The position numbers were made by a program, and so were the translations under genes. The notes under the pieces were generated by a model. It saw nothing but the letters and a program-made list of their open reading frames with translations, was not told where the DNA came from and did no database searches. A stretch of 8,980 nt of DNA from an uncultured Solirubrobacterales bacterium (lineage in GTDB: Bacteria; Actinomycetota; Thermoleophilia; Solirubrobacterales; Solirubrobacteraceae): NCBI GenBank assembly GCA_937973575.1, contig CALJKH010000181.1, positions 1 through 8,980 of the forward strand. The letters run 5' to 3'. Numbering within the stretch: position 1 is the first letter of the stretch; each line of letters starts with the position of its first letter. Of this stretch, positions 1 to 5,223 are shown piece after piece.

Positions 1-26
1 TTCCCTACACGACGCTCTTCCGATCT
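1..26 (+). other. Illumina TruSeq read-1 adapter remnant (artefact)
   Basis: The first 26 bases, starting TTCCCTACAC and ending CTTCCGATCT, match the 3' end of the Illumina TruSeq universal/read-1 primer as I know it, including the terminal CCGATCT next to the insert. This is untrimmed library adapter at a contig end and not genomic sequence. Genomic sequence begins at base 27, and the reading frame that runs through the adapter should be ignored. Confidence 0.97.
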
Positions 27-230
27 CAAACCTGTTTGGACGCAGCGGCGGCGCAGCTAATTGTTCGCGAGGCTGGCGGTCAGGTTGCCTTCCACGGATT
101 GCCGGACGGGCCGTTGTCCGCTCCGCTCGACCTTGAAGGTCATGCTCCGGTTACAGCCGGGCGTTGCGAGGAATCGTTGGCTGTCGTGATCCGCGTCTCC
201 GAGCAGACTGCGGCTAACGCCGGCGCATGA
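27..230 (+). CDS. Inositol monophosphatase family protein, C-terminal fragment
   Basis: Only the last 67 codons are present; the 5' part is lost at the contig end, so no start can be assigned. The TTG at 36 is an internal Leu codon and not a start. The fragment begins with a close relative of the second IMPase signature (usual form W-D-x-A-A-G followed by E-A-G-G), here LDAAAAQLIVREAGG. The Asp of this motif is a metal ligand in the family, which hydrolyses phosphomonoesters such as inositol-1-phosphate, histidinol phosphate or 3'-phosphoadenosine 5'-phosphate with Mg2+. The rest (PLDLEGHAPVTAG and a short helix) fits the final strand and helix of the fold. Trp and Gly of the usual WDxAAG are Leu and Ala here. 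The substrate cannot be told from this tail. The stop codon overlaps the start of the next gene (ATGA), which suggests co-translation. Confidence 0.72.
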   Translation, partial: QTCLDAAAAQLIVREAGGQVAFHGLPDGPLSAPLDLEGHAPVTAGRCEESLAVVIRVSEQTAANAGA

Positions 231-1282
231 TCGACTGGCGAGTCGCCCGGTACATAGCCGGCCGGGTTGGCGGTTCTCCTCTTGAGCGCGGCCCTGACGA
301 GAAGCTCGTGCAGGCCATCTGTCTTGATGCGGAGGAGCGCGTCCGTGGCTACACGCTGATGACCGGCGGGCCCTCGGCGCCAGTTGCCGAGGTTGTCCCG
401 AGGGCTGAGTGGGTTAAGGCAAACACCTTGTCGATGGGCCCACTGCTTGATGCTGCGATTGACGGGGTGGGCGCGAAGGCAGGCGCTGCGTCGCGGGCGG
501 CCAGCAAGGGGAAAGGTCCCGGTGTGGCGGTTGCAGCCACTGTGACTCTGGAGGCTGGGGTGATGTTGGGAATCCTTTCTCGGCGTGTGCTCGGGCAGTA
601 CGACATTCCACTGATCCCGCAAATCAATGACCCGGCCCCGCGCCTCTTATTCGTTGGGCCAAATGTGGAAATGGCCGCAAAATCTTTTGGCTCTGGAGCA
701 AGCGACGATTTCCTCCGCTGGGTTGCGATTCACGAGATGACCCACGCTGTGCAGTTCTCGGCAGTTCCCTGGCTACGCGGCTATATCGGAGGCATGGCCG
801 CTGACTTACTTGATTCGCTGAGCGACGCCCAGCCAACTGGCCGCCGGCCAGTCGCTGAGCTTGCGCGTGCCGCAGCCGGTAGGGCTGGGCGAACTCTGGC
901 TGGGCGTGACCCGTTCGCCTTGATGCTCAGCGAGGAGCAGCACTCGATCGTCAACAGGATGCAGGCTGTGATGTCAGTCGTGGAGGGCCATGCGGAGCAT
1001 GTGATGGACGCTGCTGGGGCAGAGGTGATCCCTTCGCTTCCAAGGTTGCGCCAGGCGATGGTCCGGAGGCGGCAGGCCCCAAATCCGCTTTGGCGAATCG
1101 TCAGCCGCCTGATGGGCCTCGAGATGAAGATGCGCCAGTACGAACAGGGCAAGATCTTCTGTGACGCAGTTGCGCGCGAGGCTGGCCCTTCGGGCCTGCT
1201 GAAGGTTTGGGAATCACCGGCAGCAATTCCCACAGCGGAGGAGATCCTCTCGCCGGCCAAGTGGCTCGCCCGCGTTATGTGA
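227..1282 (+). CDS. Zinc-dependent metalloprotease, Zincin_2/DUF2342 family
   Basis: A 351-residue protein with a clear gluzincin-type HExxH motif: His169, Glu170 and His173 in AIHEMTHAVQF. His169 and His173 should bind zinc, and Glu170 is the general base. A later acidic/His helix (VVEGHAEHVMD, around 252-261) probably supplies the third ligand, as in Zincin_2 proteins. The overall pattern, an N-terminal MIDWRVARYIAGR block followed by a helical region, HExxH and a C-terminal block near PTAEEI, fits the family that databases also describe as coenzyme-F420-biosynthesis-associated or putative hydrolase in Actinomycetota. The family's substrate is unknown to me. A Gly/Ala/Lys-rich stretch (about 80-105) precedes a hydrophobic helix (105-118); I see no signal peptide, so it is probably cytoplasmic. 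The ATG at 227 overlaps the upstream stop (ATGA), which supports this start and translational coupling. The link to F420 is by family name only; no F420 gene is in the window. Confidence 0.85.
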   Translation: MIDWRVARYIAGRVGGSPLERGPDEKLVQAICLDAEERVRGYTLMTGGPSAPVAEVVPRAEWVKANTLSMGPLLDAAIDGVGAKAGAASRAASKGKGPGVAVAATVTLEAGVMLGILSRRVLGQYDIPLIPQINDPAPRLLFVGPNVEMAAKSFGSGASDDFLRWVAIHEMTHAVQFSAVPWLRGYIGGMAADLLDSLSDAQPTGRRPVAELARAAAGRAGRTLAGRDPFALMLSEEQHSIVNRMQAVMSVVEGHAEHVMDAAGAEVIPSLPRLRQAMVRRRQAPNPLWRIVSRLMGLEMKMRQYEQGKIFCDAVAREAGPSGLLKVWESPAAIPTAEEILSPAKWLARVM

Positions 1283-1312
1283 ATCTCGCCACACAAGCAT
1301 TCTTGGGTCGTA

Positions 1313-1326
1313 CGAACGCCCGTTCG
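1313..1326. promoter_or_regulatory. LexA-like (SOS box) palindrome
   Basis: The sequence CGAAC-GCCC-GTTCG is a perfect 5+5 inverted repeat with a 4-base spacer. It fits the half-sites of the Gram-positive/actinobacterial LexA operator (CGAAC-N4-GTTCG). It lies 64 bases before the start codon of the basic repeat protein and ends 5 bases upstream of a possible -10 hexamer, so a bound repressor would cover the -35/spacer region. LexA binding is inferred from the motif alone; another regulator with a similar palindrome is possible. Confidence 0.6.
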
Positions 1327-1330
1327 GTGC

Positions 1331-1336
1331 TATCTT
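1331..1336 (+). promoter_or_regulatory. Possible -10 box for the basic repeat protein gene
   Basis: TATCTT matches the main vegetative-sigma -10 hexamer (TATAAT) at four of six positions. It would place transcription start near 1343 and give a leader of about 47 bases. The -35 region would fall on the left edge of the LexA-like palindrome and has no good consensus (TCGTAC at 1308-1313). This is a weak call supported mainly by position. Confidence 0.4.
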
Positions 1337-1347
1337 GGTGAACAACA

Positions 1348-1370
1348 TTAGATCTAATAAGCGTAGATCT
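1348..1370. repeat. Paired AGATCT palindromes in the leader
   Basis: TTAGATCTAA (1348-1357) is a perfect 10-base palindrome, and TAGATCT occurs again at 1364-1370. The two AGATCT cores are 15 bases apart. They could pair with each other in RNA (6-bp stem, 9-base loop) just upstream of the ribosome binding site, or bind a dimeric regulator as DNA. The function is unknown. Confidence 0.4.
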
Positions 1371-1376
1371 GAACAC

Positions 1377-1382
1377 AAGGAG
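1377..1382 (+). promoter_or_regulatory. Strong Shine-Dalgarno site (AAGGAG)
   Basis: AAGGAG lies 7 bases before the ATG at 1390, an almost ideal match and spacing. It is the strongest ribosome binding site on the + strand of this window. It fixes the start of the basic repeat protein and suggests high expression. Confidence 0.85.
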
Positions 1383-1389
1383 CATTTAA

Positions 1390-1992
1390 ATGGCAACAGC
1401 AGCCAACACCCAGAAGAAGGCCACAGCAGCTAAGAAGACAGCCGCTAGCCGCAAGACAACTGCAAAGAAGACTCAGGCCAAGAAGGCAGCCCCAGCACCT
1501 CTGACTCGCGTTGAGCGTGCGCGTGAGGCAGCTGAGCGCCTCGTAGTTGTGCCAGTAGGCGCAGCACTCGAAGCTCGCGACACAGTTGTCGCCACAGCTG
1601 AGGACCTGCAGACTCGCTTCGGTACCGCTGAAGCAGCTGAGAAGCAGCTTGAGAAGCAGATCAAGAAGTATGAGAAGCGTGGCGAGAAGGCTCGCAAGAA
1701 CGTTGAGCGTCGCGTCAAGAAGACCCGCACAACTGCCGAGCGTCGCGTTAAGAAGACCCGCAAGCAGGTAGAGCGCGAGCTTAAGCTCCGTCGTCGCGAG
1801 GCTGAGAAGCTCGTCGAGCAGACAACCAAGGATGCAAACGCACGCCTTGACGCTGTCCGCGAGTCAGTTCGCCAGATCGACCTCGGCACAAGCGTTGAGT
1901 TCCTTCAGGCGCAGGCCGAGCAGGTCGTAAAGACCGGCCAAGAGGCAGGCGCTGAAGCAGTCCGTCGCGTCAGCGAGAGGATCGCTTCCTAG
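1390..1992 (+). CDS. Histone-H1-like basic protein with hendecad helical repeats
   Basis: A 200-residue, highly charged protein. Residues 1-36 are almost only Lys, Ala and Thr with Arg and Pro (motifs such as AKKT, TTAKKTQAKKAAPAP), like the DNA-binding tails of bacterial H1-like proteins. Residues 37-80 form a more ordinary helical segment containing LVVVPVGAAL. From about 84 to 160 the sequence reads in seven consecutive 11-residue units: position 1 is Glu in six of seven (Asn in the last), position 4 is mostly Leu or Val, and position 11 is Val, Ala or Tyr. Units 3 and 4 share ERRVKKTR exactly. This predicts one long amphipathic or coiled-coil helix. The C-terminus (161-200) is less basic. 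There is no cysteine, signal peptide or membrane segment. A nucleoid-associated or DNA-bridging protein is the likeliest role; HbhA-like adhesins and phasin-like surface proteins are alternatives. It has a strong ribosome binding site and its own regulatory region with a LexA-like box. I do not recognise a named family. Confidence 0.8.
   Translation: MATAANTQKKATAAKKTAASRKTTAKKTQAKKAAPAPLTRVERAREAAERLVVVPVGAALEARDTVVATAEDLQTRFGTAEAAEKQLEKQIKKYEKRGEKARKNVERRVKKTRTTAERRVKKTRKQVERELKLRRREAEKLVEQTTKDANARLDAVRESVRQIDLGTSVEFLQAQAEQVVKTGQEAGAEAVRRVSERIAS
1705..1762 (+). repeat. 33-base-period tandem repeat inside the basic protein gene
   Basis: A 25-base segment at 1705-1729 (begins GAGCGTCGCGT, ends AAGACCCGCA) recurs at 1738-1762 with one difference (C to T, silent). 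The 33-base period equals 11 codons and encodes the two ERRVKKTR units at residues 106-113 and 117-124. Near-identity at DNA level, including synonymous sites, suggests recent duplication or homogenisation of a hendecad unit. Confidence 0.8.
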
Positions 1993-2016
1993 CGATAACC
2001 AATTTGCAACAACAGT

Positions 2017-2082
2017 CCAAGCCGCGGAGAGTAGCTTGGCACTGTCTAAAGATTCTGGAGCCTCATAATTCCGCTCCTGAAT
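2017..2082 (+). promoter_or_regulatory. Two stem-loops in the intergenic region before mrp
   Basis: Stem-loop 1: CCAAGC (2017-2022) pairs with GCTTGG (2034-2039), 6 bp with an 11-base loop. Stem-loop 2: ATTC-T-GGAGC (2052-2061) pairs with GCTCC-T-GAAT (2073-2082), 9 bp with one T-T mismatch and an 11-base loop. Together with the terminator-like hairpin at 2105-2139 they occupy most of the 173-base gap. They could be the 3' untranslated region of the basic protein mRNA, the leader of mrp, or a small RNA. I recognise no known riboswitch. Confidence 0.35.
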
Positions 2083-2104
2083 AAGCAGTATCTCTCCTCC
2101 CTGG

Positions 2105-2139
2105 AACCGGCGGCCTGGCATTTATGTCAGCCGCCGGTT
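2105..2139 (+). terminator. Terminator-like hairpin upstream of mrp
   Basis: AACCGGCGGC (2105-2114) is perfectly complementary to GCCGCCGGTT (2130-2139). Inside, TGGCA and TGTCA can extend the stem (one G-U pair, one bulged C) around a TTTA loop. The right arm runs into a pyrimidine/T-rich stretch (TTCTCTTTCT, from 2138). It most simply ends the transcript of the basic protein gene, 112 bases after its stop. It also lies only 26 bases before the mrp start, so if mrp is transcribed from further upstream it would act as an attenuator or be read through. The T-tract is interrupted, which lowers confidence in strong termination. Confidence 0.6.
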
Positions 2140-2165
2140 CTCTTTCTGCCACACTGAGAAATCAA

Positions 2166-3311
2166 ATGAGCGACAACAACACCCTCCCCAACGAAGATCA
2201 ACTCAACGAGGCCCTCTCAAAGGTCATCGACCCCGAACTCCGCAAGGACATCGTCGAACTAGGCATGGTCCGCAGCGCGATCGTTCACCCCAACGGTGTC
2301 GTAGACGTCACCGTCTCCCTCACCACTCCCGGCTGCCCAATCCGTGGCCACTTCGAGAAGACAGTGGCTGAGCATGTCGGCGCGCTGCCTGGGGTGACCG
2401 GCGTCAACGTTGCCTTCGATGTTCTCTCCGATCAGGAGAAGGGCGCACTGCAGCAGAAGCTTGGCCGCCAAGGCGGACTTCCATCCGGGGCACTCGCCCA
2501 AGTCGGCCGCGTGATCTGCGTTGGCTCAGGCAAGGGTGGAGTCGGCAAAAGCACTCTCACAGCGAACCTCGCAACTGCCCTCGCAGCCGAAGGCCGCCGA
2601 GTTGGTGTCCTTGACGCTGACGTTTGGGGTTACTCACAGCCGCGCATGTTTGGCCTTGGTGCCACACGCCCTGATGTGAACGGCGAGCGCAAGATCATCC
2701 CTCACGAGTCGCACGGTGTGAAGGTCATGTCGATCGGCTTCTTCCTTGAAGAGGACAGCGCGGTCGTATGGCGTGGCCCAATGCTCCACAAGGCACTGAC
2801 TCAGTTCCTTGAGGATGTCGCCTGGGGCGAGCTTGACGACCTGCTTGTCGACCTTCCACCAGGAACTGGTGACGTGTCAATGACTCTCGCTCAACTTTTG
2901 CCGGACTCGCAGTTCGTCCTTGTGACGACACCGCAGCCCGTCGCGCAGAAGGTTGCCCGTCGCGCCGCCGACATGGCAGACAAGTTCGATCTTGAAGTTG
3001 TTGGCGTTGTCGAGAACATGGCTGACTTCGTAACCCCAGCCGGTGAGAGGTTTGAGATCTTCGGCACAGGTGGCGGTGGCCTCCTCGCTGAGGAGCTCGA
3101 CGTGCCAGTTCTTGGTCGTGTCCCCCTGACGATGCCGCTGCGCGAGAACTCAGACTCGGGCCTCCCGCTCGTCGTCGCCAACCCTGACGACCCTGCAAGC
3201 CAGGCAATCCGACAGGTTGCCCGCGGACTAATCGCAATCGCACCAGTCACGCCACTCCCAATGCTGGATGACGCACCGCCAGCAACGGGTATGTCGCTAC
3301 CAATGGCCTAG
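2166..3311 (+). CDS. mrp: Mrp/ApbC family iron-sulfur cluster carrier ATPase
   Basis: A 381-residue cytoplasmic P-loop protein of the Mrp/NBP35 family, which holds and delivers [4Fe-4S] clusters to apoproteins. Residues 10-88 are the N-terminal MIP18/DUF59 domain (IDPELRKDIVELGMV, TTPGCPIRGHFE with Cys57). Residues 115-360 are the ATPase: the deviant Walker A is GKGGVGKST (122-130, with the signature Lys123 and Lys128), LDADVWGYSQPR (149-160) is the switch region, and VDLPPGTGD (228-236) is the Walker B/switch II region. The CxxC pair that binds the bridging cluster in most Mrp proteins is absent: the place after VVENM reads ADFVTPAGERFEIFGTGGG, which I recall as usual in actinobacterial Mrp. 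The last 20 residues are Pro-rich and poorly conserved. I chose the ATG at 2166; the in-frame ATG at 2124 lies in the loop of the terminator-like hairpin and adds residues atypical of the family. The ribosome binding site is weak (GAGAAA). It converges with the ferredoxin gene. Confidence 0.93.
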   Translation: MSDNNTLPNEDQLNEALSKVIDPELRKDIVELGMVRSAIVHPNGVVDVTVSLTTPGCPIRGHFEKTVAEHVGALPGVTGVNVAFDVLSDQEKGALQQKLGRQGGLPSGALAQVGRVICVGSGKGGVGKSTLTANLATALAAEGRRVGVLDADVWGYSQPRMFGLGATRPDVNGERKIIPHESHGVKVMSIGFFLEEDSAVVWRGPMLHKALTQFLEDVAWGELDDLLVDLPPGTGDVSMTLAQLLPDSQFVLVTTPQPVAQKVARRAADMADKFDLEVVGVVENMADFVTPAGERFEIFGTGGGGLLAEELDVPVLGRVPLTMPLRENSDSGLPLVVANPDDPASQAIRQVARGLIAIAPVTPLPMLDDAPPATGMSLPMA

Positions 3312-3322
3312 CGGCCAGAAAA

Positions 3323-3346
3323 AACGGCGGCCAATTGGCCGCCGTT
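3323..3346 (-). terminator. Rho-independent terminator of the ferredoxin gene, between convergent genes
   Basis: AACGGCGGCC (3323-3332) and GGCCGCCGTT (3337-3346) form a perfect 10-bp G+C-rich stem with an AATT loop. On the minus strand the stem is followed at once by a run of T (A at 3319-3324 on the plus strand), giving a textbook terminator 22 bases after the ferredoxin stop. On the plus strand the following bases (GCAATTCAGG) are only weakly T-rich, so it may also help end mrp transcription, less efficiently. Confidence 0.88.
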
Positions 3347-3368
3347 GCAATTCAGGAGTTCCCCTGAC

Positions 3369-3632
3369 TCAGCGATTCGCGAAATAGTCAGCATTCGTCT
3401 GAGTGAATGCTGACCACTCCTCTGGGAGCTGGTCCTCAGCGAAGCAAGCGTCTACTGGGCAAGCCTCTACGCATGCGTCACAGTCAATGCACTCTTCTGG
3501 GTCGATGTAGAGCTGCTTGACGGTGTCGTAATCGGGCTCGTCAGGAGTGGGGTGGATGCAGTCAACAGGGCAAACCTCGACGCACGAGTTGTCCTTTGTG
3601 TCGATGCACGGCTCTGCAATCACGTAGGCCAT
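3369..3632 (-). CDS. fdxA: 7Fe ferredoxin ([3Fe-4S][4Fe-4S]), FdxA-like
   Basis: An 87-residue acidic electron carrier. By comparison with Thermus/Azotobacter-type 7Fe ferredoxins, Cys9, Cys17 and Cys58 should hold the [3Fe-4S] cluster, and Cys21, Cys48, Cys51 and Cys54 the [4Fe-4S] cluster. The spacing C-x7-C-x3-C-P and later C-x2-C-x2-C-x3-C-P is intact. Cys25 corresponds to the extra non-ligand Cys of this family, and Cys63 is a further one. The N-terminus (AYVIAEPCIDTKD) and the C-terminal acidic tail with W73 are typical. Between Cys25 and Cys48 there is an acidic, Pro-rich loop (HPTPDEPDYDTVKQ) longer than in Thermus or mycobacterial FdxA. It is soluble and cytoplasmic, and probably donates electrons to redox enzymes such as cytochromes P450 or oxidoreductases; the partner is not identifiable here. 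The GAAGAG element 5-10 bases before the ATG is a reasonable ribosome binding site. It lies 90 bases downstream of the amidase gene on the same strand. Confidence 0.95.
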   Translation of the reverse strand: MAYVIAEPCIDTKDNSCVEVCPVDCIHPTPDEPDYDTVKQLYIDPEECIDCDACVEACPVDACFAEDQLPEEWSAFTQTNADYFANR

Positions 3633-3678
3633 ATGTCTCTTCGTATTCCTTGCGGTCGGGGACGGTTCAAATTCAGTT

Positions 3679-3691
3679 CGCCCAATGGGCG
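3679..3691 (-). terminator. Small hairpin between amidase and ferredoxin genes
   Basis: CGCCC (3679-3683) pairs with GGGCG (3687-3691) around a 3-base loop. On the minus strand it follows the amidase stop by about 30 bases, and the downstream sequence (AACTGAATTTGAAC) is A/T-rich without a T-run. It may be a weak terminator or an mRNA end that separates the two genes; the evidence is slight. I found no convincing promoter for the ferredoxin in this 90-base gap. Confidence 0.25.
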
Positions 3692-3722
3692 CTAAGTCCT
3701 TCGGATGCTACACGCCAAATGA

Positions 3723-5156
3723 CTAGCTGGCGAGGGGAGATAAACGGTCTTTCCACGGCAGGGCCTGTTCAAGCTGGTTAGCGACCTGGAGCAGCAGTCC
3801 TTCCTTGTTCGGCCCGGCCATCATGTGGACGGCCAACGGTAGGTCCATGTCCTCGCGTTGAGCAATCGGAATGCTGATTGCCGGCAGGCCTGTGACATTC
3901 GCGGAAGCAGTGAACGGAGTGAACTTGCCCGACCTTGCAAAGGTTGCAGCAGGGTTGTCTGAGCGCGGGTCAATCACGCCGTGCTCAACCGGCGGCTCGG
4001 CCAGGGCAGGGGTAAGGAGGATGTCCCAGTCATCAAAGAAGCCAACCAATGGCCGGCAGGCAGCGTTGAGCTGTGCCATTGCTCCCATGTACATCGGTGC
4101 TGGCAGAGCCATGCTCTGCTGGTAGACATGCCATGAGAGTGGCTCCATGTCCTCCGCTGTCGGCTCCCGGCCAGCGAGCATCTGAGCGAAAAGGATTTGG
4201 GTTGAAACTGCAGGCCCGAAGGCTGCGCTGAACAGGTGCGCAAGCATTGGGTCCTTCCAGCCTGGCTCTGCAATGTCGACACGATGACCCATGTTCGCCA
4301 ACAGGTCTGCGGTCGTCTCAACAACCTTTGCGCTTTCAGGATCCACAGGCGCCTCAATCGGTGGCTCGGTTGTCCACCCGATCTTCAAGGTGCCGGGCTC
4401 GCGCTCAAAAGCCTTGGCGTAAGGCTCACTTGGTGGAATCGCCCAAGTCGCGTCGCCTGTCTCGTAGCCCTCAAGCTGGTCAAGGATCATCGCCGTCTCA
4501 CGCGTGGTGCGAGTCAGGACGCCGTCCGTTACGAGGAATGAGTCACCCAGCTCAGGTGCAAGGCTGATCCGCCCGCGTTGGAGCTTCAAGCCAACAAGGC
4601 CAGTGCAGGCTGCTGGGATGCGGGTTGAGCCACCACCATCGTTGGCGTGGGCCACTGGCACCATTCCTGAGGCAACTGCCGCAGCTGAGCCACCAGACGA
4701 GCCGCCCGGAGTCCGGCCAAGATCCCACGGGTTATTGGCGCTGCCACCGCGGGTTGGGTCGGTGATTGGCATCAAACCCCACTCTGGGAGCTTCGTCTTG
4801 CCCATGATGATGAAGCCCGCCTCACGGAACTTCTCAACAAGTCGGGAATCGCTAGTCGCGCGGAAGTCGCCCATGAAGTTCGCTGAGAAATTGAGCGGCA
4901 TGCCTGCGACAGCCTTGTTGTCCTTAATCGCGATGGGAACACCGGCGAAGGGCCTGTCGTCTTCAGAGTTGACCCGGTCCGCTGCAGCCAGGGCACCCTC
5001 GGCGTCAACGTAGGTGAAAGCCCCTACCTCGTCGTTCAAAGCCTCAATACGGGAGAGGGATTGCTCAACCAATTCGCGGGCTGTTACTTCACCCTTCTTG
5101 ACCATTTTCGCCAGCTCGTCGGCTGGGCGGACCATCAGGTTTTCGTCGGCGCTCAT
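3723..5156 (-). CDS. Amidase signature family hydrolase
   Basis: A 477-residue enzyme with the complete Ser-cisSer-Lys triad of the amidase signature family (numbered from the chosen start): Lys78 in VPIAIKDN, Ser153 in GRTPGGSSGGSAAAVASG, and nucleophile Ser177 in NDGGGSTRIPAACTGLVG. The spacings 75 and 24 equal those of fatty acid amide hydrolase and malonamidase E2. The family hydrolyses amide bonds; GatA is a specialised member, but there is no gatB or gatC here and the DGGGS form resembles stand-alone amidases such as the nylon-oligomer hydrolase NylA, so this is likely a free-standing catabolic amidase of unknown substrate. There is no signal peptide. The start at 5156 is preferred over the ATG at 5162, because AGGAG directly abuts that first ATG but sits 6 bases from the second. 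It is divergent from citrate synthase (67-base gap) and upstream of the ferredoxin. Confidence 0.92.
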   Translation of the reverse strand: MSADENLMVRPADELAKMVKKGEVTARELVEQSLSRIEALNDEVGAFTYVDAEGALAAADRVNSEDDRPFAGVPIAIKDNKAVAGMPLNFSANFMGDFRATSDSRLVEKFREAGFIIMGKTKLPEWGLMPITDPTRGGSANNPWDLGRTPGGSSGGSAAAVASGMVPVAHANDGGGSTRIPAACTGLVGLKLQRGRISLAPELGDSFLVTDGVLTRTTRETAMILDQLEGYETGDATWAIPPSEPYAKAFEREPGTLKIGWTTEPPIEAPVDPESAKVVETTADLLANMGHRVDIAEPGWKDPMLAHLFSAAFGPAVSTQILFAQMLAGREPTAEDMEPLSWHVYQQSMALPAPMYMGAMAQLNAACRPLVGFFDDWDILLTPALAEPPVEHGVIDPRSDNPAATFARSGKFTPFTASANVTGLPAISIPIAQREDMDLPLAVHMMAGPNKEGLLLQVANQLEQALPWKDRLSPLAS

Positions 5157-5162
5157 TTTCAT

Positions 5163-5167
5163 CTCCT
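5163..5167 (-). promoter_or_regulatory. Shine-Dalgarno site that decides the amidase start
   Basis: On the minus strand AGGAG is followed directly by ATGAAAATG. The first ATG (5162) has zero spacing; the second (5156) has a normal 6-base spacing. The protein therefore most likely begins MSADENL and not MKMSADENL. Confidence 0.75.
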
Positions 5168-5183
5168 GTGATGTTGAGCACGA

Positions 5184-5212
5184 AGCCTACGACCCGTGGC
5201 GTTTCGTGTCAT
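5184..5212 (-). promoter_or_regulatory. Possible promoter of the amidase gene
   Basis: On the minus strand ATGACA (5212-5207) matches the -35 consensus TTGACA at five of six positions. It is separated by exactly 17 bases from TAGGCT (5189-5184), a poorer -10 (three of six). Transcription would start near 5177, about 20 bases before the start codon. The 67-base divergent gap must also hold the citrate synthase promoter, for which I found no clear match. Confidence 0.4.
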
Positions 5213-5223
5213 CCTAAGAAGCA

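Noticed and set aside
36..230. A complete 64-residue protein starting at a TTG
   Set aside because: The frame is open upstream to the adapter junction and the sequence begins inside a conserved IMPase motif, so it is a truncated C-terminus.
781..1296. Long open frame on the minus strand, antisense to the metalloprotease
   Set aside because: It is a shadow of the + strand gene in G+C-rich DNA; its translation is low-complexity Ser/Arg/Ala with no recognisable motif.
1473..1889. 138-residue open frame antisense to the basic repeat protein
   Set aside because: It is very rich in Arg/Ser and is explained by the opposite strand's Lys/Glu/Ala codons.
2036..2069. Promoter for mrp from TTGGCA (2036) and CATAAT (2064)
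   Set aside because: The spacing is 22 bases, too long for a standard sigma-70-type promoter; no better -35 fits CATAAT.
2124..2165. Upstream in-frame ATG that would lengthen Mrp by 14 residues
   Set aside because: It lies in the loop region of a terminator-like hairpin, has no ribosome binding site, and the added residues are not typical of the family; the ATG at 2166 fits better.
2725..3243. 172-residue open frame antisense to mrp
   Set aside because: The composition is Arg/Gln/Ser-rich shadow and mrp itself is unmistakable.
3633..3722. Promoter for the ferredoxin in the 90-base gap after the amidase
   Set aside because: Pairs such as TTGGCG with TTAGCG have the right spacing but a poor -10; nothing was convincing enough to list.
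3871..4567. Several + strand open frames opposite the amidase
   Set aside because: The amidase triad on the minus strand is complete; the + strand translations show no domain or ribosome binding site.
3723..5156. GatA subunit of the glutamyl-tRNA(Gln) amidotransferase
   Set aside because: No gatC or gatB neighbour is present and the sequence around the nucleophile (DGGGS) resembles stand-alone amidases.
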